From Thermoflexus hugenholtzii JAD2 (GTDB lineage Bacteria > Chloroflexota > Anaerolineae > J036 > Brachytrichaceae), in NCBI GenBank assembly GCA_945877855.1, contig CAMDWA010000007.1, forward strand, positions 1-54,570: a stretch of DNA of 54,570 nt. The letters are read 5' to 3'. Shown here piece after piece: positions 34,686 to 43,437 of the stretch. The notes below the pieces were generated by a model, which made no database searches, had not been told where the DNA came from, and saw only the letters and a program-made list of their open reading frames with translations. The stretch's first letter is position 1. Every line of letters begins with the position of its first letter. Made by a program: the position numbers and the translations under genes.

Positions 34686-35879
34686 TTACAAGGCCGCTAA
34701 CACGGCGGTTAATACATCACTGGTGCTGGCACTGCCACCGAGATCTGGGGTGCAAATACCTTGGCTCAACGTGCTATAAACAGCTTGTTCAATACGCTCG
34801 GCGGCTTCGGGCAGATGCCAATAATATTGGCATAATAATGCTGCACTGAGAATGGCCCCTGCGGGGTTAGCCACGCCTTTGCCAACAATGTCTGGGGCGC
34901 TGCCGTGAACAGGCTCAGCAATGGCAACCTTTGTGCCGATATTGAGGGCCGGTGCAACCCCCATGCCGCCCCCCCACACCGAGGCGACATCGGACAAAAT
35001 ATCGCCAAACAAGTTTGTGGTCACCATCACATCAAATTGATGCGGGCGCGAAGCCAATAACATGGCAGCGGTATCGACCAATAATTCGTTGATTTTTACA
35101 TCAGGGAATTCGGCACTTAATGAGCGCACACTGTCGCGAAATAGGCCATCAGTCAAGCCCAAAATATTGGCCTTGTGCACGATGGTTAATTGCTTGCGTC
35201 GGGCATTTGCCATTTCAAATGCCACCCGCCCAATGCGCACTGAGGCGGCTTTGGTGATGACGCGCTCGGCGACGGCTTCGCCTGTTTCAACATCGCCGCG
35301 CATATATTCGCGCCCAATATACAGACCTTGGGTATTTTCGCGCACAATCAGCAAATCGAGCAATCGTTGGGCGGGGGCGGGTGGGGCAATGGGCGCTGGC
35401 GCAGGTTGCGCTGCTGCGGCTCCGCCCGTTTGCATCGATGACATCAAATTTTGCAAATTTGACAACACCGATTGCAAGTTCGCCAGCGGGGCTTGAATGT
35501 CGGGTAACGCTTGGGCAGTTGGAATGGCTGACGATGCGTTGGCTGGTTTAGGGCTTGGTTTGCTCGCTGCTACCCGTTTTGTCGGGCGCAAATTGGCATA
35601 TAGGTCAAATAATTGACGCATATGCACGATTGGGCTGCGATAACCCGCCACTTTTTTTGAGGGTGAGGAGACTGCACCAAATAACACGGCCCCAGCCTCG
35701 GCAATTTTGGTTTTGGTGGCATCGGGCAAAGCATCGCCAACCCGATTAAAACAATCCCAGCCAGCCTCGGCTTCGGTCAGGGCTAGGTCTGGGATAACTT
35801 TGGATAATACTTCAACGGCGCATGGGATGACCTCGCGGCCCACGCCATCGCCGGGAATAACACAAAGGGTATGACTCAT
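34686..35879 (-). CDS. leuB: 3-isopropylmalate dehydrogenase with an unusual internal insertion
   Basis: A 397-residue member of the isopropylmalate/isocitrate dehydrogenase family. Motifs: VIPGDGVGREVIP, YANLRPTKR (substrate Arg), LLIVRENTQGLYIGREY, the Lys-containing IVHKANILGLTDGLF, LLVDTAAMLLASRPHQFDV (family Asp region) and EPVHGSAPDIVGKGVANPAG (NAD site). Family members are about 350 residues. The excess is one low-complexity insert of about 65 residues (AASKPSPKPANASSA to APIAPPAPAQR) placed right after the substrate-binding Arg. It follows the ABC ATPase gene by 30 bases and may be cotranscribed with it. A tartrate or homoisocitrate dehydrogenase cannot be excluded. Confidence 0.85.
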   Translation of the reverse strand: MSHTLCVIPGDGVGREVIPCAVEVLSKVIPDLALTEAEAGWDCFNRVGDALPDATKTKIAEAGAVLFGAVSSPSKKVAGYRSPIVHMRQLFDLYANLRPTKRVAASKPSPKPANASSAIPTAQALPDIQAPLANLQSVLSNLQNLMSSMQTGGAAAAQPAPAPIAPPAPAQRLLDLLIVRENTQGLYIGREYMRGDVETGEAVAERVITKAASVRIGRVAFEMANARRKQLTIVHKANILGLTDGLFRDSVRSLSAEFPDVKINELLVDTAAMLLASRPHQFDVMVTTNLFGDILSDVASVWGGGMGVAPALNIGTKVAIAEPVHGSAPDIVGKGVANPAGAILSAALLCQYYWHLPEAAERIEQAVYSTLSQGICTPDLGGSASTSDVLTAVLAAL

Positions 35880-35909
35880 GGCGCGTAATTATCGCCGCAT
35901 TTGTGGACG

Positions 35910-37448
35910 CTATGCCTTTACGCCTGCCATTAACAACCCCAAACGTTCGACGGTAGCCTTATCACGATCAATAATTGACATGATTTTGCCATCAAACATC
36001 ACTGCAATTCGGTCGGATAATGCCAAAAGTTCGTCTAAATCTTCGGAAATGAGTAAGGTGGCGGTTCCGGCGCTACGTTGTTCGAGCAGTCGCTGATGAA
36101 TATATTCACTGGCCCCAATATCGACCCCACGAGTCGGCTGGGCGCAAATTAACACCCGTGGCTTACGGTTAATTTCGCGTGCCATAATCACTTTTTGAAT
36201 ATTGCCACCCGACAAATTTTTAATGGGTGTTTCGGCTGATGGGGTCTTGACGCGAAATTCATCAATAAGACGCTTGGATTCTTTGGCGATTGCGTCAAAA
36301 TTTAGAAAAATATTGCGCGAATAAGGTTCATGTCCATGATCTTGCAAAATAAGATTTTCTGACACAGAAAATTCTTTTACCACCCCTTCACGCATCCGTT
36401 CTTCGGGAATGGCAGATTGCCCAGCCGCGATACGTTGGGCGGGTTTGGCGTGGGTTAACTCTTGCCCTGCAACCACGACGCGGCCTGTTTGCACAGGGCG
36501 CAAACCAGTTAGGGCTTCGGCCAATTCGCGTTGCCCATTGCCCGATACACCCGCAATGCCAAAAATCTCGCCTTCGCGCACAATCAACGAAACATCATGC
36601 ACGGCTTTTTGTCCGCGATCGCCCATCACCACTAAATCCTCAATCCGCAACATGGCTGCGCCGGGCTTATAGGGTGTTTTATCATATTGCAAAATAACCT
36701 CGCGGCCTACCATTTCACGCGCAAGCTGGGTTTTGGTTGAGCCAGCGGTTGGGTGGGTGGCTACGACTTTGCTGTCACGCATCACCGTGACGCGGTGGCT
36801 GATGTCGATAATTTCGTGTAATTTATGCGAAATAAAAATCAGGGCGTGTCCATCGGCAGCCATACCACGCAGCACCTTAAATAGGTCGTCTACCTCTTGA
36901 GGTGTTAACACAGCCGTTGGTTCATCGAGTGCTAAGAGTGCCGCGCCACGATACAAGGCCTTCATAATCTCGACCCGTTGTTGCTCGCCCACCGATAATT
37001 GCCATACATAGGCATCGGGGTGAATTTTTAGCCCATAGCGTTGGGCTAGTTTTTCAATTTTTTGCGAAACTTTGTCTAAATCCAATTGCAAACCGCGTGA
37101 TGAAGGCAGGCCAAGTGCCACATTTTCGGCTACGGTAAGGGTTGGCACCAACATAAAATGTTGGTGAATCATGCCGATGCCACGCTGGATTGAATCAGCT
37201 GGAGATTTAAACTGCACGGGTTTACCGTCAAGATGAATCTCGCCGCCATCGGGGCGATAAAGGCCACCAAGTTGGCGCATGAGGGTGCTTTTGCCTGCGC
37301 CATTTTCGCCCAGCAACGCATGAATTTCACCAGCTTTTACATCAAAATTCACCTTGTCATTGGCAAGCACACCCGGAAATCGCTTGGTAATATTGATCAT
37401 GCGCATCGATTCGATGCGTGGCTGACCGGTGGGAAGAAGAATTGACAT
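35910..37448 (-). CDS. ABC transporter ATP-binding protein, BMP/nucleoside type
   Basis: About 512 residues carrying two ATPase modules, as in the RbsA/NupO class. Module one has Walker A GENGAGKST, signature SVGEQQRVEI and LLALDEPTAVL. Module two has the degenerate Walker A GVSGNGQRE, signature LSGGNIQKVIMAREI and CAQPTRGVDIGA. It powers import by the two adjacent permeases. ATG 37448 is chosen because upstream in-frame residues (from 37490) are encoded by repeat DNA. A heptamer-type array separates it from the binding-protein gene. Confidence 0.92.
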   Translation of the reverse strand: MSILLPTGQPRIESMRMINITKRFPGVLANDKVNFDVKAGEIHALLGENGAGKSTLMRQLGGLYRPDGGEIHLDGKPVQFKSPADSIQRGIGMIHQHFMLVPTLTVAENVALGLPSSRGLQLDLDKVSQKIEKLAQRYGLKIHPDAYVWQLSVGEQQRVEIMKALYRGAALLALDEPTAVLTPQEVDDLFKVLRGMAADGHALIFISHKLHEIIDISHRVTVMRDSKVVATHPTAGSTKTQLAREMVGREVILQYDKTPYKPGAAMLRIEDLVVMGDRGQKAVHDVSLIVREGEIFGIAGVSGNGQRELAEALTGLRPVQTGRVVVAGQELTHAKPAQRIAAGQSAIPEERMREGVVKEFSVSENLILQDHGHEPYSRNIFLNFDAIAKESKRLIDEFRVKTPSAETPIKNLSGGNIQKVIMAREINRKPRVLICAQPTRGVDIGASEYIHQRLLEQRSAGTATLLISEDLDELLALSDRIAVMFDGKIMSIIDRDKATVERLGLLMAGVKA

Positions 37449-37453
37449 GCGTT

Positions 37454-37545
37454 GTGAGTTTAGAGCCATGAGCTTTGAGCCATGAGCCATGAGCTTTAAA
37501 TTTATTTGTCACGGCTCATGGCTCAAAGCTCATAGCTTACAAGCT
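37454..37545. repeat. heptamer array palindrome (GAGCCAT type)
   Basis: GAGCCAT/GAGCTTT units (37454-37500) are followed by complements such as GGCTCAT and AGCTCAT (37513-37545). It occupies the gap between the BMP lipoprotein and ATPase genes. Confidence 0.88.
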
Positions 37546-37547
37546 GC

Positions 37548-38594
37548 TTATGGCAATGCCTTTAATTTGCCATCTGCAATATCTTTGGTGGCGGCAGCAG
37601 CGGCAGCTTTTGCATCGGCAGAAATAGCGACTTTGTCGTTATAAACGATCTTTAAACCACCATTCTTTAGTGTGCTTTCAAAAGATACGGTGCCTTTTTT
37701 GCCACTGTTGATCATGCTGATCATTTCTTTAACAATGCCAGACCAATCATAAACTTGGCTTGCGCCTACTGTCTCTGGGGCCAAATTCGCTTGGTTAGAT
37801 TGGGTACCAAACCAGACAATTTTCTTGTCTTTTGCAATACCAATCGCCCCTACTACTGATTGGGATGAACCTGTCAAAATGTCGGCGCCAGCCTTGGTGT
37901 GGGTTTCGGCGGCAGCGGCCATCAATGACACATCTGAGAAGTTGCCGGTATAGGTCACATTGACCTTAGCCGCCTTGTTAGTGTCGGTTACGCCTTTCTT
38001 AAAACCATCAACGAAGGTCTTGGCATCACCGGCCTCAACGGGGCCGCATACGCCAACCACGTTCGACTTGGTCATCTTGGCAGCCAACACGCCCAACACA
38101 TACCCACCTTCTTCGGCTTTGGGGTTATAAGCAAACACGTTCTTCAATCCTTTCGATTCGAAGTTGTCGGTGGCAGTGCCCCATGCAAAAGCCACATTGG
38201 GGAAATCTTTGGCGATTTCTTGCAATGAGTTGCCATATTGGGTGCCATGTGCGATCACAAGATCGAAACCTTGACCGGCATAGTCACGAATGGCAGCCGC
38301 AGCGTTTGGCACTTGAAATACGTTATCAGAATACTTAAGCATTAACGCGCTTTCGCCACCCATCTCTTTTTGCACGCTCATAATTGCGTCATACATCGAT
38401 TGGCTAAATGCGGCATCATTGACTAAGCTGGGGCATACCATTGCAATTTTGAATTGCTTGGCTGCGGGTTTGGCGGCTGCGCCCGGGGCGGCTGGGGCGG
38501 CAGTTGGCGCGGGGGTTGCACACGCAGTAAGCGCGGCGCCTGCCGAAAGGGTTCCGGCAATGGTTAAAAATTTACGGCGATTGATTTTTGACAT
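37548..38594 (-). CDS. BMP family nucleoside-binding lipoprotein
   Basis: A 348-residue substrate-binding lipoprotein. The N-terminus has a twin-arginine-like stretch (NRRKFL) and a lipobox ending in Cys25 (ALTAC), then an Ala/Pro-rich tether. The mature fold matches basic membrane protein/Med family binders: KIAMVCPSLVNDAAFSQSMYDAI, DLVIAHGTQYGNSLQEIA, GVCGPVEAGDAKTFVDGF and VVGAIGIAKDKKIVWFGTQSN. BMP proteins usually bind purine nucleosides or related compounds. It is encoded between two permeases and the ATPase of one importer. Confidence 0.92.
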   Translation of the reverse strand: MSKINRRKFLTIAGTLSAGAALTACATPAPTAAPAAPGAAAKPAAKQFKIAMVCPSLVNDAAFSQSMYDAIMSVQKEMGGESALMLKYSDNVFQVPNAAAAIRDYAGQGFDLVIAHGTQYGNSLQEIAKDFPNVAFAWGTATDNFESKGLKNVFAYNPKAEEGGYVLGVLAAKMTKSNVVGVCGPVEAGDAKTFVDGFKKGVTDTNKAAKVNVTYTGNFSDVSLMAAAAETHTKAGADILTGSSQSVVGAIGIAKDKKIVWFGTQSNQANLAPETVGASQVYDWSGIVKEMISMINSGKKGTVSFESTLKNGGLKIVYNDKVAISADAKAAAAAATKDIADGKLKALP

Positions 38595-38751
38595 TTTGTT
38601 TTCTCCTTATTTGAGGTTTGTGATCTTAACAAGATTACGCATTGATTTTATGATCATTAATTTTGTGTTTATGATTCACAGTTGATCCTAAATGCAATGG
38701 CAAGATTGATAAGTGGTCGCGCACAGTATAAATCTATTGTTGCAAATGACA

Positions 38752-39687
38752 TTAATGTGAGCCACGGTCAAATGGCTTTGTCAGTGCAGCTGGTTGATTG
38801 GTTCGTTTGCCAAAGGCAAGCACAGCAATTGTTAACACATAAGGCATCATCAAGGCAAAATCTGAAGGGATGACTTTATCTTTGTCGAGCACTTGAATCC
38901 ACAATTGCAAGGCATTGACGAGGCTAAATAATAAAGCGCCTAATGTGACCCCAACTGGGGTCCAACCACCAAAATAAACCAAGGCTACAGCAATGAAGCC
39001 AATGCCACTGGTCATGTTTTCTTGAAACAAATTGATGAGAGCCAAGGTGAGTGAGGCCCCAGCGATACCAGCCATAACCCCACCAAATGAAACGCATAAA
39101 TAACGAATTTTACTGACACTCACACCCAAAGAGTCGGCAGCTTCGGGCTTAACCCCTACGGCACGAATCTTTAGGCCTAAAGTGGTTTTATTGAGCACCC
39201 AAACTGCAATTGGCACAAGTAAAAATGCTAAATAAACCAAAATATTGTGGTTAAAAAATATTTCGCCAATGACTGGAATATCGCCAAGTAAAGGGATTTT
39301 GATCGGCTGAAACCCCGTAATGGCCTTGGTGCTGCCCAAGAATTTGGTAAATAGTAATGAAGATAAGCCTAAGCCAAATAAGTGCATACCGATGCCGCTA
39401 ATGCCTTGCTCGGCTTGCATATTGACGCTGATAAATGACATGGCTAACCCCATTAATAGCCCAATAAATGCGGCGCAAAATAAGGCAAACCACAAATTAC
39501 CGGTCCACGTAGCCATTGCAAAAGCCGTAAATGCCCCCATGAGCATAATGCCTTCGACCCCCAAGTTAACCACCCCTGAGCGTTGGGCAAACATTTCGCC
39601 TAAAGCGGCAAACAAATATGGCGTGGCTAAGCGAATACCTGAATAGGCAATGCCAGTAAGAACTGTGAGTGAAAATAATTCAGACAT
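38752..39687 (-). CDS. ABC transporter permease, BMP/nucleoside type (second)
   Basis: A 311-residue membrane protein with about eight hydrophobic segments and the family motif GEMFAQRSGVVNLGVEGIMLMGA near the N-terminus, typical of the branched-chain/ribose-like permease superfamily. It pairs with the 39834-40904 permease to form the pore of a nucleoside-type importer. The gap to the upstream permease is filled with a long heptamer array. Confidence 0.9.
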   Translation of the reverse strand: MSELFSLTVLTGIAYSGIRLATPYLFAALGEMFAQRSGVVNLGVEGIMLMGAFTAFAMATWTGNLWFALFCAAFIGLLMGLAMSFISVNMQAEQGISGIGMHLFGLGLSSLLFTKFLGSTKAITGFQPIKIPLLGDIPVIGEIFFNHNILVYLAFLLVPIAVWVLNKTTLGLKIRAVGVKPEAADSLGVSVSKIRYLCVSFGGVMAGIAGASLTLALINLFQENMTSGIGFIAVALVYFGGWTPVGVTLGALLFSLVNALQLWIQVLDKDKVIPSDFALMMPYVLTIAVLAFGKRTNQPAALTKPFDRGSH

Positions 39688-39689
39688 AA

Positions 39690-39830
39690 TTAATTAATGA
39701 TCAATGGTTAATGGTTAATGGTTAATGATCAATGGTTAATGGTTAATGATCAATGGTTAATGGTTAATGATCAATGGTCAATGGTTAATGGTTAATGATT
39801 AACCATTGATCATTAACCATTAACCATTAA
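39690..39830. repeat. heptamer array (TTAATGG / TGATCAA), 21-bp higher period
   Basis: About 140 bp of TTAATGG, TGATCAA and related 7-bp units. A 21-bp super-unit (TGATCAATGGTTAATGGTTA) recurs several times. The last part (39798-39830) is complementary to the rest. It fills almost the whole gap between the two permease genes. Confidence 0.95.
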
Positions 39831-39833
39831 TTT

Positions 39834-40904
39834 CTATCCATTGGTTTGGCGTTTGCTAGCGCGGCGGCGCACCCAAATATCACTGCTGACAACAAAAATT
39901 ACCACCAAACCCAATAAAACCTGAATCAAAGAGGCTGGCACTTGCACCGCACGTTGCATTTTATCGGCCCCGACTAACAATGAGCCAAATAAAACCGACG
40001 CTGGAATTGAACCCAAGGGATGTAATTTGCCAAACAAAGCCGTAACGATGCCGCTAAAACCATAGCCGCCCGAAACCCCATCTAACATGCGATGGCTAAC
40101 CCCTAAGACCTCGACTGCACCAGCCAAGCCAGCGAAGGCCCCGCCCAAAACGAGCGCCAGTGCTTGATAGGTCGGCACATTAATACCAGCGTATTTGGCT
40201 GCCGAAGGGTTTAAACCCACGGCTCGGATGCGGTAACCGATGATGGTGCGCCATAAAAACACAAAGACACCAATAGCCAGAACGACGGCTAAAATGGTGC
40301 CGAGGTGCAACAAGGTTGGGGGCAATAAACGCATGAGCCAAGCTTGCTCAGGCACTTGTGCCGACTGTGGCAAATATGTTTTGGCCAGCACCTCTTTGGG
40401 GTCGATCATGGGGCCACGCAACAAAAAGTTGGAGAGTTGTTGGGCGATGGCATTCATCATGATGGTGGTAAGAATTTCGTTGACCCCCAAGCGGGCCTTG
40501 AGCACGCCCGGAATGCCACCCCAGATGGCCCCACTGATGATACCGGCGATGAGGGCTAACGGTAGCAGCAACACGCCGGGCAAATTAGGCAAGGCTAAAG
40601 CAATGGCTGTTGCACCTAACCCCCCGACAATAATCTGCCCCTCGCCACCGATGTTAATAACACCGCCGCGAAACGCGATACAAACCCCTAACCCAACCAA
40701 TAATAATGGCGTGGCCTTAACTAGGGTTTGCATAAAGCTGTATTGCGAGCCAAATGCCCCTTCGATCAACGCACCATATGCGGTGATTGGGTTAGCCCCA
40801 AGCGCCAGCAGCATAAATGCACCAATAATAAGTGCGACTATGACACCGACGACAGGAAGTAATGTTTCAAACGAGGTATTGACGATGCGGCGAACTTGCG
40901 ACAT
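39834..40904 (-). CDS. ABC transporter permease, BMP/nucleoside type (first)
   Basis: A 356-residue permease with about eight to nine hydrophobic helices. It contains IAFRGGVINIGGEGQIIVGG, the nucleoside-type permease signature, and GVNEILTTIMMNAIAQQL, which is highly typical of this class. It is the first gene of the transporter operon (permease, permease, binding protein, ATPase) and is divergent from the M20 hydrolase gene across a 317-base region with overlapping promoters. Confidence 0.9.
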   Translation of the reverse strand: MSQVRRIVNTSFETLLPVVGVIVALIIGAFMLLALGANPITAYGALIEGAFGSQYSFMQTLVKATPLLLVGLGVCIAFRGGVINIGGEGQIIVGGLGATAIALALPNLPGVLLLPLALIAGIISGAIWGGIPGVLKARLGVNEILTTIMMNAIAQQLSNFLLRGPMIDPKEVLAKTYLPQSAQVPEQAWLMRLLPPTLLHLGTILAVVLAIGVFVFLWRTIIGYRIRAVGLNPSAAKYAGINVPTYQALALVLGGAFAGLAGAVEVLGVSHRMLDGVSGGYGFSGIVTALFGKLHPLGSIPASVLFGSLLVGADKMQRAVQVPASLIQVLLGLVVIFVVSSDIWVRRRASKRQTNG

Positions 40905-41149
40905 AGAAATGCAATAAAAAATAAAACAAAAACACTGGATAGATACTTTTCAGGATATCTGATTATAGATTTAAATTCTCAAGCTGCCATCCGCCTAAAG
41001 TTTCTATTTGTAAAAACTAAGCGCCAAACAACTCTTATCATCATATTTGTGAACCTATACTCACATGAAAACATTTTAGCAAGTGTAAATCGATATAGGT
41101 CTTTATTGAATTGAAGTTGACACTATCATTAAGACCTTAACTTATATTC

Positions 41150-41162
41150 ATTATAGTATAAT
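41150..41162. promoter_or_regulatory. overlapping divergent -10 elements
   Basis: ATTATAGTATAAT contains TATAAT on the minus strand (41150-41155, towards the transporter) and TATAAT on the plus strand (41157-41162, towards the hydrolase). No clear -35 fits the plus promoter. For the minus promoter, the palindrome's TGACCA lies about where a -35 would be. Confidence 0.5.
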
Positions 41163-41163
41163 A

Positions 41164-41201
41164 ATTTGAAACTGGTCATACCGGTATGACCAGTTTCAAA
41201 T
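41164..41201. promoter_or_regulatory. 38-bp perfect palindrome, candidate operator
   Basis: A perfect, loop-free palindrome whose core is TGGTCATACCGGTATGACCA. Each half contains a GGTnnnACC box, the pattern bound by many FadR-subfamily GntR regulators. It touches the divergent -10 elements and lies 20 bases upstream of ATG 41222, so a bound protein would block both promoters. No regulator gene is nearby. Confidence 0.7.
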
Positions 41202-41221
41202 ATTTTAATATTTTTATCACA

Positions 41222-42487
41222 ATGCATCACGTAAAAATTAATCAACAACGTTTGATGGATGATTTGATGGCGTTAGCGCAAATTACAGAACCCAATACAG
41301 CGGGCTGGACGCGCAGATTTCCATCTGAAGCTTATCAACGTGGCCGACAATGGCTACGTGCAAAGATGGAAGCCGAGGGCATGACGACGCATTTAGACGC
41401 CGTTGGCAATTTATTTGGCACACTTAACCTGACCGGCCAAGACGATATTTCAACGCTTAAACCAATTCATGTTGGTTCACATACTGATACTGTGATGGCC
41501 GCAGGCCGTTTTGATGGGATGTTGGGTGTATTAGGCGGCCTCGAAACGGCCCGTGCCTTGCGTGAGGCTGGCATTGTTCTTAAACACCCCCTTGTGGTGA
41601 GTGATTATTTATCTGAAGAAGCAACCGATTACGCAATTGCTTGTATGGGGAGTCTTGCGATGTGTACCAGCGATTTTAAGCCGGAGTGGCTTGATCGTAG
41701 CGTGCGCGGAATCACCCTTCGTCAAGCCATTAGCGACATGGGCGGTCAACCCGATCAATTGGGGCAACCTCTGGTAAAGGCGGGTGATATTGCCGCTTCG
41801 CTCGAGTTACATATTGAACAAGGCCCAGTATTAGAGGCCCGCAATGTAAGGTTAGCCGCCGTAAGTGGTATTGTCGGCATTCGGCGTGCCATTTTTGAAT
41901 TGACCGGCAAAGCCAACCACGCTGGCGGTACCCCGATGAATTTACGCCAAGATGCGCTGGCTGTTGTTGGTCGGCTTATTTGTGCGATTGAAGACGTGGC
42001 CCGAAAAATGGCCGAAAAGGGTAATGGGGCGGTTGGCACGATTGGCAAAATTGATATTGTGCCTAATCAGGCGAATGTGATTGCGGGTAAAGTCACGATT
42101 TACCCCGAAGTGCGCAGCCTCGATATGCAAGAAGTAGATGCGATGTGGCAAGTGGTTTTAGATACAGTAAACGCAGCTTGTGCAGAACGGCAAGTTGGCC
42201 TAAAAATTGCTAATGCCACGCGCATGGATTCGGTTGTGCCGCCCGCTTGGATGCATGAAACGGTGATGGCGGTATGTCGTAACCACGATCCACAAGCCAT
42301 TGCCACCCCCAGCGGCGCAGGCCACGATAGTAACTATCTCGCCTTGGTGGCCCCGGCGATCATGATTTTTGTGCCAAGTGTGGATGGGCGCAGCCATGCC
42401 CCCGAAGAATACACCTCGCCTGAAGATTTAGCCCTTGGTGTGCAAGCGTTGGCCGAAGCGGTGGTAGCCGTAGATAAACGGGTATAA
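41222..42487 (+). CDS. M20 family N-carbamoyl-amino acid / allantoate amidohydrolase
   Basis: A 421-residue metal-dependent amidohydrolase. Metal ligands are placed in HVGSHTDTV (His87), GRFDGMLGV (Asp98), YLSEEATDY (Glu132/133), ASLELHIEQGPVLE and SHAPEEYT. Family enzymes remove the carbamoyl group from N-carbamoyl amino acids or allantoate, releasing ammonia and CO2. The catalytic motif reads SEEATDY rather than the usual E-E-G-x-R-F, so exact substrate class is unclear. It is divergent from the nucleoside-type importer with a shared palindromic site. ATG 41222 is preferred over 41186, which lies inside the palindrome. Confidence 0.88.
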   Translation: MHHVKINQQRLMDDLMALAQITEPNTAGWTRRFPSEAYQRGRQWLRAKMEAEGMTTHLDAVGNLFGTLNLTGQDDISTLKPIHVGSHTDTVMAAGRFDGMLGVLGGLETARALREAGIVLKHPLVVSDYLSEEATDYAIACMGSLAMCTSDFKPEWLDRSVRGITLRQAISDMGGQPDQLGQPLVKAGDIAASLELHIEQGPVLEARNVRLAAVSGIVGIRRAIFELTGKANHAGGTPMNLRQDALAVVGRLICAIEDVARKMAEKGNGAVGTIGKIDIVPNQANVIAGKVTIYPEVRSLDMQEVDAMWQVVLDTVNAACAERQVGLKIANATRMDSVVPPAWMHETVMAVCRNHDPQAIATPSGAGHDSNYLALVAPAIMIFVPSVDGRSHAPEEYTSPEDLALGVQALAEAVVAVDKRV

Positions 42488-42577
42488 CGCAGGTTTGCAT
42501 AACGCCTAGCATAAAAAGTGATAAACTTTGTGAAGCCTATTTTTGCACATTTAGGTTTATAAGCACGAGGTAAATTG

Positions 42578-43432
42578 ATGAAAAGAATAGTTGTTTGGCT
42601 CAGTTGTGTCGTAATGTTTGTTTCAGCATGCGCCGGTGCGAGCCGCCCTACCGAAATCAAGGTCACTGCACCCGCATCGAAGTCAACTGTTAAAGTCGGA
42701 CAAAGCGTCGCTATTCAAGGGATGGTGATGGGTGATGCCATTGCGCGAGTAGATGTGTTGGTAAATAATGAGTTATATGCGTCATTAACCGCGCCCGACA
42801 AAGCCAAAGGGGTTTCGACCTTTCCGGTCACTGTGCCATGGACACCAAAACAAGCTGGCACGCATGGGGTTCAATTAAAGGCATTCTCGCCTGATGACAA
42901 GATTTTGCAACAATCAGAAATAATTATTCTGACAGCCGATCCAGCAACGGCAGCGCCAATCGTTCCAACATCGGCCCCGATTGCCGCAACGAGTGTTGCC
43001 GCAGGCGGGTCATCTGTCGCTGCACCAATCGCCGCAACAACTGCCGCCCCTGCGGTTGCGCAAAACACACCCGTAGCGGCTGAGGCCGCCGCCGAAGCGC
43101 CTAGCATAACGGTGACAAATGAGTTTGTGAATGTGCGCAAAGGCCCCGGCATTAATTATGATGCCGTAGGCAAACTAAATGAGGGTGAAAAAGCCACTGC
43201 CCGTGGCAAAAGCGCCGATGGCAAATGGTGGCAAATTTCTTTCGGCAATGGCGTGGGTTGGGTATTGGGTGAATATGTAAAAGCCAACGCCGCCGCCGAG
43301 AAGTTGCAATTGGCGGCAGCACCACCGCCCCCCACCGCAGTCCCAGCTCCCCCGCCAACGCAAGCCCCAGCCAAGTCTCAGCAACCTGCTGGTGGCGATC
43401 TTAAGGCATTGCCAACGGCCCCAAAACCTTAA
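42578..43432 (+). CDS. SH3-domain lipoprotein with Ig-like N-terminal domain
   Basis: A 284-residue cell-surface protein. A lipobox ends VSAC at about residue 20. Residues 25-115 form an Ig-like beta-sandwich (PASKSTVKVGQSVAIQG to VQLKAFSPDDK). An Ala/Thr-rich linker leads to a bacterial SH3 domain (about 170-225: VNVRKGPGINYDAVGKL, WWQISFGNGVGWVLGEYV), then a Pro/Ala/Gln-rich tail. SH3b domains bind cell-wall peptides. The ATG is preceded by GAGG at 7 bases; an immediately upstream TTG is unlikely. The downstream gap to leuD is a heptamer palindrome. Confidence 0.85.
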   Translation: MKRIVVWLSCVVMFVSACAGASRPTEIKVTAPASKSTVKVGQSVAIQGMVMGDAIARVDVLVNNELYASLTAPDKAKGVSTFPVTVPWTPKQAGTHGVQLKAFSPDDKILQQSEIIILTADPATAAPIVPTSAPIAATSVAAGGSSVAAPIAATTAAPAVAQNTPVAAEAAAEAPSITVTNEFVNVRKGPGINYDAVGKLNEGEKATARGKSADGKWWQISFGNGVGWVLGEYVKANAAAEKLQLAAAPPPPTAVPAPPPTQAPAKSQQPAGGDLKALPTAPKP

Positions 43433-43437
43433 AATCA

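Noticed and set aside
39690..39830. Possible CRISPR array in the TTAATGG/TGATCAA repeats
   Set aside because: Units are contiguous 7-mers with no unique spacers of fixed size, and the array folds on itself. No cas genes nearby.
40240..40917. Long plus-strand open frame of 225 codons
   Set aside because: It is antisense to a clear permease gene with recognisable motifs; its composition is that of a complement of hydrophobic codons.
40905..41149. Purine-type riboswitch leader of the nucleoside importer
   Set aside because: No conserved purine-riboswitch core (paired stems with the fixed loop sequences) could be recognised in the minus-strand leader.
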